Shown here: one piece after another, positions 18,739-27,464 of the stretch
How positions within the stretch are numbered: the first letter of the stretch is position 1
Layout: each line of letters begins with the position of its first letter
From: Arcticibacter svalbardensis MN12-7
Lineage (GTDB): Bacteria; Bacteroidota; Bacteroidia; Sphingobacteriales; Sphingobacteriaceae
Assembly (NCBI RefSeq): GCF_000403135.1
Contig: NZ_AQPN01000090.1
Coordinates: 1-64,000, forward strand
Reading direction: 5' to 3'
Length of the DNA stretch: 64,000 nucleotides
Notes under the pieces: model-generated
Database searches by the model: none
What the model was told of the DNA's origin: nothing
The model's input: only the letters and a program-made list of their open reading frames with translations
Translations under genes and position numbers: made by a program

Positions 18739-19724
18739 GAACAGGATTAAAAGTACTTGTTTCGGTTATCCTTTTACTGATCGTTGTTTATTTCTGCGGG
18801 CCTAATCCCAAGACTCCTGTTTATACCAGTCAGCTGCCTGCTGTTCCGGAGTTGAAGAATCTGCATGCATACATTACTGGGAAAGAAGGGAAATTAGCTA
18901 TTAAACCAGGAAACGAAGCAGAAATTATTTGGGCAGACTCTGCGGCTAAAACCCAAACGGAGTATGCGGTAGTCTATCTACATGGATTTGGCTCCAGTCA
19001 TGAGGAAGGTAATCCTGTACATCGTGCATTTGCAAAAAAGTTTCACTGTAACCTGTACCTATCAAGACTGGCAGATCATGGATTAATCACCAAAGAGCCA
19101 ATGATTGATTTCAGCGCAGAAAGACTTTGGCAATCTGCCTTGGAAGCTTATGCGATTGGTAGAAAGCTTGGTAAAAAAGTAATTTTGATGAGCACCTCTA
19201 CAGGGGGCACACTGTCATTAAAACTAGCTGCAGATTATCCTGAGATCAACAGTCTGATCCTGTTATCACCAAATATTGAGATCAACAATGACAATTCCTG
19301 GTTGCTGAATAATCCATGGGGATTACAGATTGCAAGACAAATTGCAGGAGGCAACTATTTAAGGTCCCGTACAAAAACAAAAGAATACAGCAGGTACTGG
19401 TATCCTTATTACAGACTTGAGGCTGCTGTTCAGCTTCAGGAACTTATTGAAACGACGATGTTACCTTCCACTTTTAAAAAGGTGCGGCAACCGGTTCTTC
19501 TTCTTTATTATTATAAAGATCCTGCCCATCAGGATAATGTAGTAAAGATTGATGCCATGCTTAATATGTTTAATGAACTTGGCTCGCCAGTACGTTTAAA
19601 ACGGAAGGCAGCCATTCCAAACGCCGGAAACCATGTAATCGGATCATGGATCAAATCGAAAGATATTAAGACGGTTGAAAGGGAAACAGCACGTTTTGGT
19701 GTTGAAGTATTGAAGCTTAATTGA
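18735..19724 (+). CDS. Alpha/beta hydrolase, membrane-anchored
   Basis: A 329-residue alpha/beta-hydrolase fold protein: one N-terminal membrane helix (LKVLVSVILLLIVVYFCG), oxyanion region YLHGFGSSHEEG, nucleophile elbow STSTGG, and a late histidine in NAGNHVIGSW. The start is a TTG overlapping the GDPD stop (TTGA); no ATG lies near the start of the fold, so the rare start and translational coupling are well supported. Esterase or lipase activity is likely; working together with the GDPD on lipid turnover is inference. Confidence 0.8.
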   Translation: MRTGLKVLVSVILLLIVVYFCGPNPKTPVYTSQLPAVPELKNLHAYITGKEGKLAIKPGNEAEIIWADSAAKTQTEYAVVYLHGFGSSHEEGNPVHRAFAKKFHCNLYLSRLADHGLITKEPMIDFSAERLWQSALEAYAIGRKLGKKVILMSTSTGGTLSLKLAADYPEINSLILLSPNIEINNDNSWLLNNPWGLQIARQIAGGNYLRSRTKTKEYSRYWYPYYRLEAAVQLQELIETTMLPSTFKKVRQPVLLLYYYKDPAHQDNVVKIDAMLNMFNELGSPVRLKRKAAIPNAGNHVIGSWIKSKDIKTVERETARFGVEVLKLN

Positions 19725-19860
19725 TTCTTTTAATTTATTTACACCTTTAAAAAAACTTGGACGCATTTATTGATACAGGGAAAGGCATGGACTGAAAACT
19801 TAATTCTCTCTTCATTCTATAGTAACAAGAAGATGGTAGCTTTCCATCCAAAGTTTAATT

Positions 19861-21030
19861 ATGAAAAGGATTAAGGTGGCATTTTTTGCTGAGATTTTAA
19901 TAGAAGATTTTGATGGTGCATCACGTACCATGTTTCAACTAATAAAAAGAATCAATCCAGAGAATTTTGAATTTCTTTTTATTTGTGGAGTAGGGCCTGA
20001 TCAGCTTTACGGATTTGAGTGCATGCGGATTCCTACTATTACACTGCCAGTTAATCATACTTATAAAATGGCTTTACCTGTTTTTGCGCAGAGCAGACTT
20101 AAGGAAAAGCTATTAAATTTCAATCCTGATGTAGTACACATTGCTACACCTTCCCTATTGGGTCACTTTGCAATGAAATATGCGCGTCGGCGATTCATTC
20201 CAATCATATCCATTTATCATACCCACTTTATCTCTTATATTGATTATTATTTCAAGCATGCCCCATTTCTAATAGGTGCCATTAAACCGCTGATTGCTGA
20301 TAGTCAACGGAAATTCTACAATCAAAGTTACTTAACCTATGTACCTTCAGAAAGCATATCAGCTGAGTTAGGTGAGATGGGAATTGAGGAGAGTCGTTTA
20401 AAAATATGGAAAAGGGGGTTTGATACCTCTATTTTCTCAGCGGTAAAAAAAGACTTACCTCTTATCAGGAAGATTACAGGAAATAAATTTCCAACTATAC
20501 TATTTGCAAGCAGGTTAGTCTGGGAAAAGAACCTGGAGACCCTATTTGGTGTTTATGATATATTGATTAAAAAGAAACTAGAGATTAACCTTTTAATTGC
20601 AGGAGATGGTATAGCGGAAGATGCCTGCAGAGCAAGAATGCCTAAAGCTTTTTTTGTTGGTAAAAAGAGTCATGAAGACCTGGCTGTTTTATATGCATCA
20701 TCTGATATTTTTCTTTTCCCTTCCATTTCGGAAACCTTTGGAAATGTGGTGTTAGAGGCTATGGCATCGGGATTACCTTGCGTAATTGCAGACGGGGGTG
20801 GTTCAAAAGACTTCATTGAAGACGGAGTAAATGGCTTTAAATGCGAGGCTGAAAACGCTGCGGATTACATAGATAAAATACAGCTTTTACTGCATGACAA
20901 AACACTTTGGAAGCAGTTTTCACAGGCGGGATTGACTTACAGCAAAGGGTGTAACTGGGAACAACTGGCACAAACGTATTTTGAAGATGTACAATTTCTT
21001 TCTGCGGAATCGCTGCAGGTTGCTGTTTAA
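19861..21030 (+). CDS. Family 4 glycosyltransferase
   Basis: A GT-B glycosyltransferase of 389 residues similar in layout to glycolipid mannosyl/glucosyltransferases. The N-terminal acceptor domain starts IKVAFFAEILIEDFDGASRTMFQL and contains YHTHFISYIDYYF; the donor domain has ILFASRLVWEKNLETL, FPSISETFGNVVLEAMASGLPCV and a closing helix. It is the first of three closely spaced genes with a flippase-like membrane protein and another GT4. Confidence 0.88.
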   Translation: MKRIKVAFFAEILIEDFDGASRTMFQLIKRINPENFEFLFICGVGPDQLYGFECMRIPTITLPVNHTYKMALPVFAQSRLKEKLLNFNPDVVHIATPSLLGHFAMKYARRRFIPIISIYHTHFISYIDYYFKHAPFLIGAIKPLIADSQRKFYNQSYLTYVPSESISAELGEMGIEESRLKIWKRGFDTSIFSAVKKDLPLIRKITGNKFPTILFASRLVWEKNLETLFGVYDILIKKKLEINLLIAGDGIAEDACRARMPKAFFVGKKSHEDLAVLYASSDIFLFPSISETFGNVVLEAMASGLPCVIADGGGSKDFIEDGVNGFKCEAENAADYIDKIQLLLHDKTLWKQFSQAGLTYSKGCNWEQLAQTYFEDVQFLSAESLQVAV

Positions 21031-21039
21031 GATTCTTCG

Positions 21040-22053
21040 ATGAAGTATATAAAGGTTTTAATACTGATTTGCGTTATTGTTTCTTTGGTCATCTTTGTCT
21101 ATGCTATTGATTATGGATACGTCATCTCTTCAATACAAAAAATTGGGTTTAAATTTATCTATCTGATTGCCATTACAGGTATTGCGTATGTTTTGGGTAC
21201 CTTAAGTTGGAAGTACTGTATGGCTGATCAGGCTGTTGATATTTCGCTAGTCAAATTATTTTTGATTCGCCATGTGGGTGAAACGGCAAGTTTACTCAAC
21301 CCGGCAGGCATATTGGTTGGCGAAACGGTGAAGGCTCATCTTTTACAAGAGCATGGAATTGAAAAAAAAGCGATCCTTTCTTCCATATTGGTTTCCAGAG
21401 TTATTATGATTGGAACACAGCTCATTTTATTTTCCTTTGCTCTCAGCGTTCTGCTGTATACCAACTCAACGATTATAAGCTCGCCTATTCGCCTGGAATT
21501 TGCAGTAGTAACTGGTATTCTTCTTTGCTTAATTGCGGTTACTTCATTTGTTTTTAGAAGAAAGTTTACGATTATATTGCTCAGAACCAGGTTGGGTATT
21601 GTCGTATTTGAGAGAACAATAAAACTAAGATTGAAATTTTCAGAGCTTAAGCAAGATATTTCAAATCTTTTTGAAGATCATAAAAATGCCCTATTTCTGG
21701 CAGTAATTTTTGCGCTGTTGCACTGGATTGCTGGATGTATTGAATTTTATCTTATACTGCAATTTTTAGGGGTAAACATCCATATTGTGCAAGCCTTGTT
21801 ATTGGATATGGGGGTTATATTTTTCAAAGCCGCTGGGATCTTTATTCCCGGACAAGTTGGGATTGAAGAATTCGGCAACAAGATCATGCTCGCTGTAATA
21901 GGAATAACGGGGGTTGAAATTTGGACTATGGCTTCCATATTAAGGCGTTCAAGACAACTTACCTGGATAGTTATAGGCTTTATCATCTATTGGTTTATGT
22001 ACCGAATAAGGCTTTCAAACTTAAAAACACTGAATGGAAATTCTGTTTATTAG
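21040..22053 (+). CDS. UPF0104 / lysylphosphatidylglycerol synthase TM-domain family protein
   Basis: A polytopic membrane protein of 337 residues with about eight helices, matching the LPG_synthase_TM / UPF0104 family; family signatures include HVGETASLLNPAGILVGETVKAHLL and GIFIPGQVGIEEFGN. MprF's homologous domain flips aminoacylated lipids; stand-alone members often sit beside glycosyltransferases and are suspected lipid flippases. Here it lies between two GT4 genes, 9 bp after one and overlapping the next by 20 bp. Confidence 0.82.
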   Translation: MKYIKVLILICVIVSLVIFVYAIDYGYVISSIQKIGFKFIYLIAITGIAYVLGTLSWKYCMADQAVDISLVKLFLIRHVGETASLLNPAGILVGETVKAHLLQEHGIEKKAILSSILVSRVIMIGTQLILFSFALSVLLYTNSTIISSPIRLEFAVVTGILLCLIAVTSFVFRRKFTIILLRTRLGIVVFERTIKLRLKFSELKQDISNLFEDHKNALFLAVIFALLHWIAGCIEFYLILQFLGVNIHIVQALLLDMGVIFFKAAGIFIPGQVGIEEFGNKIMLAVIGITGVEIWTMASILRRSRQLTWIVIGFIIYWFMYRIRLSNLKTLNGNSVY

Positions 22054-23227
22054 TCACAAATACCCACCCGCTTTAGGAGGTATGGAGAAACAGAGCTTTG
22101 AACTAATTAATGGATTAAAGCCCTATTTAAAAGTGCACAGTATCGTGTATGAAGGAAAGGAAAGCAGGCTGAGCTTCTTTTTAAAGCTTAACCAGAGGAT
22201 TATTCTGCTTTGTAAAGAAAACCAAGGGATCTCAATTATTCATTTTAATGATGCTTTAGTAGCTGCCTGGAGTTTAACGCATAAGGGGTATTCCCATCTT
22301 AAACGAACAATGACCGTGCATGGTCTGGATATCGTTTTCCCTTCCCGAATATATCAGCATTTTGTACTTCCGAAGTTTAACCGCTTTGATTTAATTTTCG
22401 CAGTAAGCAGGGCTACTGCTGAGGCTTGTATTTTAAGAGGTATTTCTCCAGGGAAAGTAGTGGTTGTTAATAACGGAGTTGATACTAGCATAAAGCCATC
22501 TCTTTTAAGAGCCGATATTGCTATAATGATGAAAGAGAAATATCACCTGGATTGTACAGATAAAAGAATATTGGTAGCAATGGGAAGACCTGTTAAACGG
22601 AAAGGGTTTTCCTGGTTTATACAAAATGTGCTACCAAAGTTGCATGAGGACTTTATTCTATTACTTATTGGACCTTCTGTTGAGGAAAAGACTGACTTCA
22701 AAAATTACTTATTTAAAAATATACCTTCATTTATTCGAAAGCCAATGGAGCTTTTCCTGGGATATCCGTCAGACAGACAAACGGTTATTACACTAATAAA
22801 AAATCCTCTTATTTCAGGTAGAGTTAAAAATTTAGGGAAATTACCTTTTACCGACATCATTAATATTCTTGGCATTGCAGAAGCTTTGATTATGCCTAAT
22901 ATCTATATTAAAGGGGATATGGAAGGATTCGGTCTTGTTGGCCTGGAAGCTTCAATGTGTGGCACCAAAGTAATCGCTTCTGGAATAGAGGGAATAACAG
23001 ATGCTGTACACCCAGGAAAAAATGGTATTCTTTTGCCTACTCAAGATGCAAATGCATGGATTGATGCTTTAAATCAACTCATAAATGAACCTAAAAAAAT
23101 GAACCGTGCTGATATAATTAATTATACAAAACAGCAATTTAACTGGAAAAAAATGACAGATCACTACCTGTCATTTTTCAAAAAGCTAATAACAGAGCAA
23201 AGACAGTATACGGATACTACATTATGA
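22034..23227 (+). CDS. Family 4 glycosyltransferase
   Basis: A 397-residue GT-B enzyme. MEILFISHKYPPALGGMEKQSFEL opens the acceptor domain; the donor domain has LVAMGRPVKRKGFSWF and GDMEGFGLVGLEASMCGTKVIAS. It overlaps the preceding membrane protein gene by 20 bp, so the pair are co-expressed. The acceptor is probably a lipid, inferred from the neighbour. It is convergent with the modC gene, with only about 23 bp between the stops. Confidence 0.88.
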   Translation: MEILFISHKYPPALGGMEKQSFELINGLKPYLKVHSIVYEGKESRLSFFLKLNQRIILLCKENQGISIIHFNDALVAAWSLTHKGYSHLKRTMTVHGLDIVFPSRIYQHFVLPKFNRFDLIFAVSRATAEACILRGISPGKVVVVNNGVDTSIKPSLLRADIAIMMKEKYHLDCTDKRILVAMGRPVKRKGFSWFIQNVLPKLHEDFILLLIGPSVEEKTDFKNYLFKNIPSFIRKPMELFLGYPSDRQTVITLIKNPLISGRVKNLGKLPFTDIINILGIAEALIMPNIYIKGDMEGFGLVGLEASMCGTKVIASGIEGITDAVHPGKNGILLPTQDANAWIDALNQLINEPKKMNRADIINYTKQQFNWKKMTDHYLSFFKKLITEQRQYTDTTL

Positions 23228-23250
23228 TCGACTTGTTTTTTACCTATTAA

Positions 23251-23955
23251 TTACTCAAAAGTAATTATTTCATAATCGGCAAAAACTTCTTTAGGAGTGC
23301 CTGTCCGTACAATCGCCCCATCTTCAATACAGATGATCCGTTCTGCCAAACGTAAGATCTCCGCAGGGTCGTGACTTACAATGATCATGGTCGTCTGCTT
23401 AAACTGGTATGCCTTTTTAATCTCCTTTTGTATAGAAAGACGCATTTTGTAATCAAGGGAAGAAAAGGGCTCATCAAGCAATAATATATCAGGTTTTCGG
23501 GCAAGGGCACGGGCAAGAGCAACGCGCTGTTTTTGTCCCCCTGATAATTTATCAGGCTTCTGCTTTCGGAAACCGGTTAAACCAAAGAGCTCCAGAAGCT
23601 GATCAACCATTTCTTCATCCGGAATAGTCTGCGCAAAGCGAATATTTCCCTCTATGGTCATGTTTGGGAACAAGGCATAATCCTGGAACATGAAACCTAT
23701 ATTCCGATTTTGAGCAGCGACATGGATCCCTTTATCAGAATCAAACCAGACCTTCTCGCCATATTTAATAATCCCCTTATCAGGTTTAGTGAGTCCTGCC
23801 AACATTCGCAGTAAAGTAGTTTTGCCTTCGCCTGATGCGCCAAACAAAGCAAGAAGTTCTCCACTAGCAATCTCTGACTTGAATATCAGGTTCATTTTAC
23901 CACTGGGAGTGATTAGCTCTTTTTCGATATCAATATATATTACAGGATTTTCCAT
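23251..23955 (-). CDS. modC: Molybdate ABC transporter ATP-binding protein
   Basis: A 234-residue ATPase with Walker A GASGEGKTT, Q-loop FMFQDYALFPNMT, signature LSGGQKQR, Walker B ILLLDEPFSSLD and switch histidine SHD. It is shorter than E. coli ModC because the C-terminal TOBE/Mop domain is missing; a separate Mop gene lies at the head of this operon. It overlaps modB by 16 bp. It powers molybdate import, here most likely to feed FeMo-cofactor synthesis. Confidence 0.92.
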   Translation of the reverse strand: MENPVIYIDIEKELITPSGKMNLIFKSEIASGELLALFGASGEGKTTLLRMLAGLTKPDKGIIKYGEKVWFDSDKGIHVAAQNRNIGFMFQDYALFPNMTIEGNIRFAQTIPDEEMVDQLLELFGLTGFRKQKPDKLSGGQKQRVALARALARKPDILLLDEPFSSLDYKMRLSIQKEIKKAYQFKQTTMIIVSHDPAEILRLAERIICIEDGAIVRTGTPKEVFADYEIITFE

Positions 23956-24620
23956 TGATCATTTTTTCTATTGACACTATAAATTACAGCAAGGAGCACG
24001 AAAGAGATCCCAAATAGGATAATAGCATATTGATCGGCAAGGGCAAAGTTTAAGGCTTGAACTTCATCGTAGATAGCTATGGAGGCTACCCGTGTTTCGC
24101 CTGGAATGTTTCCTCCAACCATCAGCACGATACCAAACTCACCAATACAATGTGCAAAAGTTAGGGCAATTGCGGTTATAAAGGATGACTTGACATTAGG
24201 CAGTAGAACGCGGAAGAATGTGGTGGTTTTCGACTTACCAAGCGTATAGGAAGCTTCAGACAAACTATCGGGCAATGAACGCAACCCACTCAGGAGCGGC
24301 TGCACCATAAAAGGCAGGCTGAACAGAACAGAGGCTATAAGGATCCCTGGAAAAGAAAAGGCAAGTCTGATATCCATAGTCTGGGCAAGCCATGCACCAA
24401 AGGCATTGCGGGGACTGTACACCAGAAGCATATAATAGCCCACTACGGAAGGGGGCAAAACCATTGGCATACTAATCAGCGCTTCTACGAGTGGTTTAGC
24501 CTTAAACTTGGTGTAGGCTAAACCATAGGCAACAGGTATCCCCAGCAGAACAAGAATCAAAGTGGTCAGCAAGGCTAATTTTAAAGTGATCCAAAGTGTG
24601 ATTAGAAAATCGATATCCAT
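23940..24620 (-). CDS. modB: Molybdate ABC transporter permease
   Basis: A 226-residue inner-membrane permease with five or six helices and the family signatures GIPVAYGLAYTKF, MPMVLPPSVVGYYMLL and the EAA loop EASYTLGKSKTTTFFRVLLPN. It forms the channel for molybdate with ModA and ModC. It lies 38 bp after modA and overlaps modC by 16 bp. Confidence 0.93.
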   Translation of the reverse strand: MDIDFLITLWITLKLALLTTLILVLLGIPVAYGLAYTKFKAKPLVEALISMPMVLPPSVVGYYMLLVYSPRNAFGAWLAQTMDIRLAFSFPGILIASVLFSLPFMVQPLLSGLRSLPDSLSEASYTLGKSKTTTFFRVLLPNVKSSFITAIALTFAHCIGEFGIVLMVGGNIPGETRVASIAIYDEVQALNFALADQYAIILFGISFVLLAVIYSVNRKNDQWKIL

Positions 24621-24658
24621 TAGAACGTTTTGAATAAGTAGCTTTTAATTTTTGCAGA

Positions 24659-25390
24659 TTAAGGTACAATATATCCATATTTTTCAAATATAGGTTTGCA
24701 GGCTGCACTCATAACAAACTTCATAAATTTTGCTGCCCCGGGATTGTATTGAAAACCTTTAACCAATACCATAGCCTGTTCAACAGGTTTGTAACTTTTA
24801 GGATCAGGTATGATGTAACTACCCTTCATTTCAGGGGTTTTTACCAAAGAAAGTGCAAGGATACCAACCTCTGCATTTCCGGTTTGTGCAAACTGAGCAG
24901 CCTGTGAGATATTATCAGCGAATACTAATTTATCTTTTACCCGGTCATATAAATGATAGTATTTAAGACATTGAATTGCCCTTTCTCCATAGGGAGCTAA
25001 GTCTGGTTTTGCTACTGCAATGTGTTTTACGGATTCAGATAGGAGTTTATTCATGCTTTTAACGTCAACTGAATTGCTCCATATTGCCAATTTACCATAG
25101 GCATAAGTTTTAACCTCACCAATAACGGCACCCTGTGCTTTAAGTTTTTCAGGAAATATTTTATCAGCGGCCATGAAAACATCATAAGATGCCCCGTTTA
25201 TAATTTGCTGATATAAAGTACCCGATGACCCAATAGTTAATACCAGATGCGTTTTCGGATTCAACTTTTGATAGTTGGTCTTGATCTCCTCAAGGATATA
25301 GCGAAGATTAGCGGCGGCGGCCACTTTAATGGTTTGAGCTGTTGTGTGTAAAGAAAACAAAACAAGCAGGCCTAAAAATATTTTTTTCAT
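24659..25390 (-). CDS. modA: Molybdate-binding periplasmic protein
   Basis: A 243-residue periplasmic binding protein with a signal peptide ending near HTTAQT and the ModA core: VAAAANLRYILEEI, GSSGTLYQQIINGASYDVFMAAD, KPDLAPYGERA, and GYIVP at the end. It captures molybdate (or tungstate) for ModBC. No lipobox is seen, so it is soluble in the periplasm. Confidence 0.92.
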   Translation of the reverse strand: MKKIFLGLLVLFSLHTTAQTIKVAAAANLRYILEEIKTNYQKLNPKTHLVLTIGSSGTLYQQIINGASYDVFMAADKIFPEKLKAQGAVIGEVKTYAYGKLAIWSNSVDVKSMNKLLSESVKHIAVAKPDLAPYGERAIQCLKYYHLYDRVKDKLVFADNISQAAQFAQTGNAEVGILALSLVKTPEMKGSYIIPDPKSYKPVEQAMVLVKGFQYNPGAAKFMKFVMSAACKPIFEKYGYIVP

Positions 25391-25422
25391 TTTTGATTTT
25401 TATAAAGGTGTTGAGGCATTAA

Positions 25423-26694
25423 TTATTTGACTTCAGGTGTTTCGAAAAACTGTGGTTTAATGGTGAACATCAGGTAAGCATATTGAGGCGAGTGACTATC
25501 CTGACTGGCCTTTTTTAGGGTTCTGGTTCCATCCGTAGTAAAATAGGAACAATAACCTAACTGAATGGCTGCTTCTTTAGTTAATTTATAGTTGAATACC
25601 AGATCCAGTTCGGAACCAATATTACGTTTCACTTGCAGTTTGTCCACGATCATTTGTTTAGCCAGTAAGAAATGATGCAAGGTTAGATCAGCAGATAATT
25701 TACTTTTACCGGGATAGGATACTATAGCCAGATAATCGATCAAGCCTCCTTTAGGTAAGGTAGCCCAATATTCCATAAACCCGTTAAATAAGTGGTTTAC
25801 TCCGTATAATTTATTGAAGGTATGATTTTCAGTACTGGCTGTTTCAGGTGATGTACCGGAGTAATAATCTGTACCTAGTGATAACCCGAAGGAACTGCTG
25901 AACTTATTATTGACTCTAAAAGCCAAAAGGTAGGCATCCAGATTTGTGGAAACACTGCTTTTCCCCGATTGAGTATAGGCCGTCAATAAAAAACTAAGTG
26001 GTATGGAGTCATTTTTTAATTCTAACGTACCGCCTATTGTGTTCCGATGGTATAGATTTTTCAGCAGTGCTGCAGTGGTTCCCTCCTGAAATCCCTCTTG
26101 CGTGCCTAGCAGGGAAAGATTTAAGCCGTTCAAGATTGTTTTTTTCATCCATAAAATGGAGATGTCTTTATACATGCCACTTACATCATACACAGACTCA
26201 CTTAAAATATCATTTTTATTGCCATAGCCAAAAGCAAGATTTGCTTGAAAGCTGCTGTTGTTATATTTTAACATAGCCAGATCGTGCGCATTGCCTGTAT
26301 TGCTCCATGGTGCAGTACTAAACAGCCGGCCATCTTCGTATTGAAGACCCTGCCTTCCAACCTTCACTGAAAGGCCCTGCATTAATAATAACTCCGCATA
26401 GGCTTCATAAATCCCTAAGCTTGCCGTCTGTTTAAGATCCGTTGCCCCATAAATCCGGCTATCTTGCATAGTGAATTGAGCAATGATCGCGTTGCTTTTA
26501 TAATTAGCACCCAGACGGGTACGCTGAAGTCCAATGCCTACCGGTTTTAATGAATCGGCTAATGGTGACTTGAAGCCATTTCTGTATTCAAATCTGGGTC
26601 TGAATTCTCCATCAATAAGAATATCCTGCCCTTTTGAAGGGACCGAAAAAAAAAGCATAAAAAGAGTGCAAAAGAAAGTAAAGTGTAACTTCAT
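25423..26694 (-). CDS. Outer-membrane beta-barrel (alginate-export/porin-like) inside the mod operon
   Basis: A 423-residue protein with a signal peptide (LFMLFFSVPSKGQ) and alternating beta-strand sequence throughout; the start DILIDGEFRPRFEYRNGF and the ARLGANYKSN-like strand resemble the alginate_exp / OprD-type porin group of Bacteroidetes. It sits between modE and modA on the same strand, 32 bp before modA. Inference: it is the outer-membrane channel that lets molybdate reach ModA. The barrel class is well supported; the substrate is inferred from position only. Confidence 0.75.
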   Translation of the reverse strand: MKLHFTFFCTLFMLFFSVPSKGQDILIDGEFRPRFEYRNGFKSPLADSLKPVGIGLQRTRLGANYKSNAIIAQFTMQDSRIYGATDLKQTASLGIYEAYAELLLMQGLSVKVGRQGLQYEDGRLFSTAPWSNTGNAHDLAMLKYNNSSFQANLAFGYGNKNDILSESVYDVSGMYKDISILWMKKTILNGLNLSLLGTQEGFQEGTTAALLKNLYHRNTIGGTLELKNDSIPLSFLLTAYTQSGKSSVSTNLDAYLLAFRVNNKFSSSFGLSLGTDYYSGTSPETASTENHTFNKLYGVNHLFNGFMEYWATLPKGGLIDYLAIVSYPGKSKLSADLTLHHFLLAKQMIVDKLQVKRNIGSELDLVFNYKLTKEAAIQLGYCSYFTTDGTRTLKKASQDSHSPQYAYLMFTIKPQFFETPEVK

Positions 26695-26759
26695 TCGTGA
26701 TAGGATTTAAAATATATAATTCGATATAAACTTAAAGAGATAACGATAGGTAAAAAAAA

Positions 26760-27092
26760 TCACATATTTATTTCAGCATTAATTTGCTTCACAAATACGT
26801 TTACTTGTTTTTCGATCTGTTGATATTCATTCAAAACTCTAAGGCCAGAGGAAGTAAGCGTTGCTCCTCCTCCACTTGTTCCACCCCGTTGTTTAATGAT
26901 TAGTGGTTCGACGGCGACAGTATTCATATCGTTAATCAAATTCCATGCATGCTGATACGAGATTCCCATGATTTTTGCTGCTGATCGAAGACTTCCATTT
27001 TGTTGAATATGCAGTAACAGGTTGATCTTAGTTTGATCAAGGTAAATCTGTTTGTCTTTTTTAATAAAAATACGGCATTCTACTTCAATCAT
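26760..27092 (-). CDS. modE: ModE-type winged-helix molybdenum-responsive regulator (DNA-binding domain only)
   Basis: A 110-residue LysR-like winged helix matching the N-terminal half of ModE: INLLLHIQQNGSLRSAAKIMGISYQHAWNLINDMN is the helix-turn-helix, followed by the wing with KQRGGTSGGGATLTSSGLRVL. E. coli ModE carries two molybdate-binding Mop repeats after this domain; here they are absent and a single Mop protein is encoded 4 bp upstream. It probably regulates the mod operon and perhaps the nif genes in response to Mo. Confidence 0.82.
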   Translation of the reverse strand: MIEVECRIFIKKDKQIYLDQTKINLLLHIQQNGSLRSAAKIMGISYQHAWNLINDMNTVAVEPLIIKQRGGTSGGGATLTSSGLRVLNEYQQIEKQVNVFVKQINAEINM

Positions 27093-27096
27093 ATAT

Positions 27097-27309
27097 CTAT
27101 TCGTCTATAGCGATAATGACCTCTGTAGATTTGATAATTGCATATGCCATGTCATCTGCCTTAAGGTTAAGATCGGCGATTGCATCCTTGGAAATGATAG
27201 CAGTGATAACATTTCCGTTTCCTAAGTCAAGTGTAATTTTCGCTGTTATTAATCCTTCTTCAACTTTAAGGACCTTTCCTTTTAATTGATTTCTTGCACT
27301 TAACTTCAT
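27097..27309 (-). CDS. mop: Mop/TOBE-domain molybdate-binding protein (molbindin)
   Basis: A 70-residue single Mop domain: MKLSARNQLKGKVLKVEEGLI, KITLDLGNGNVITAIISKDAIADLNLKADD, and VIKSTEVIIAID at the end. Molbindins assemble into hexamers that hold several molybdate ions. It is the first gene of the mop-modE-porin-modABC operon and overlaps none of its neighbours. It may store Mo for FeMo-co and may serve as the sensory partner of the truncated ModE. Confidence 0.9.
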   Translation of the reverse strand: MKLSARNQLKGKVLKVEEGLITAKITLDLGNGNVITAIISKDAIADLNLKADDMAYAIIKSTEVIIAIDE

Positions 27310-27339
27310 ATATATGATACGTTTTGTTTTAACTATAAG

Positions 27340-27354
27340 ACAAACCTTATGCCA
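27340..27354 (-). promoter_or_regulatory. Degenerate sigma-54-type promoter upstream of mop
   Basis: Minus-strand TGGCATAAGGTTTGT compares with consensus TGGCAC-N5-TTGC, with two mismatches, one of them in the -12 GC (here GT). It ends 31 bp before the mop start. Support comes from the identical 12-bp palindrome upstream that it shares with the nifH region. Confidence 0.35.
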
Positions 27355-27439
27355 TAAACGTAAACGCCTACTTATCAGTTCCTTATTAACTTATTGCTAA
27401 TTATAAAAGATACCTCCAGGTAGGAAATAGATTACTTAA

Positions 27440-27451
27440 TACATTTATGTA
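27440..27451. promoter_or_regulatory. Palindromic element shared with the nifH upstream region
   Basis: TACATTTATGTA is identical, and on the same strand, to 45671-45682 upstream of nifH. It lies 131 bp before the mop start, in the 155-bp gap after the siroheme reductase gene. A looser partner (TTACCATTTGTAA, 27469-27481) starts 30 bp away, overlapping the end of the reductase gene. It is a candidate activator-binding site. Confidence 0.5.
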
Positions 27452-27464
27452 GCTAATTTGTTTA

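Noticed and set aside
26695-26759. ModE box between modE and the barrel gene
   Set aside because: TATATA-like half-sites are present, but symmetry is poor in this AT-rich DNA.
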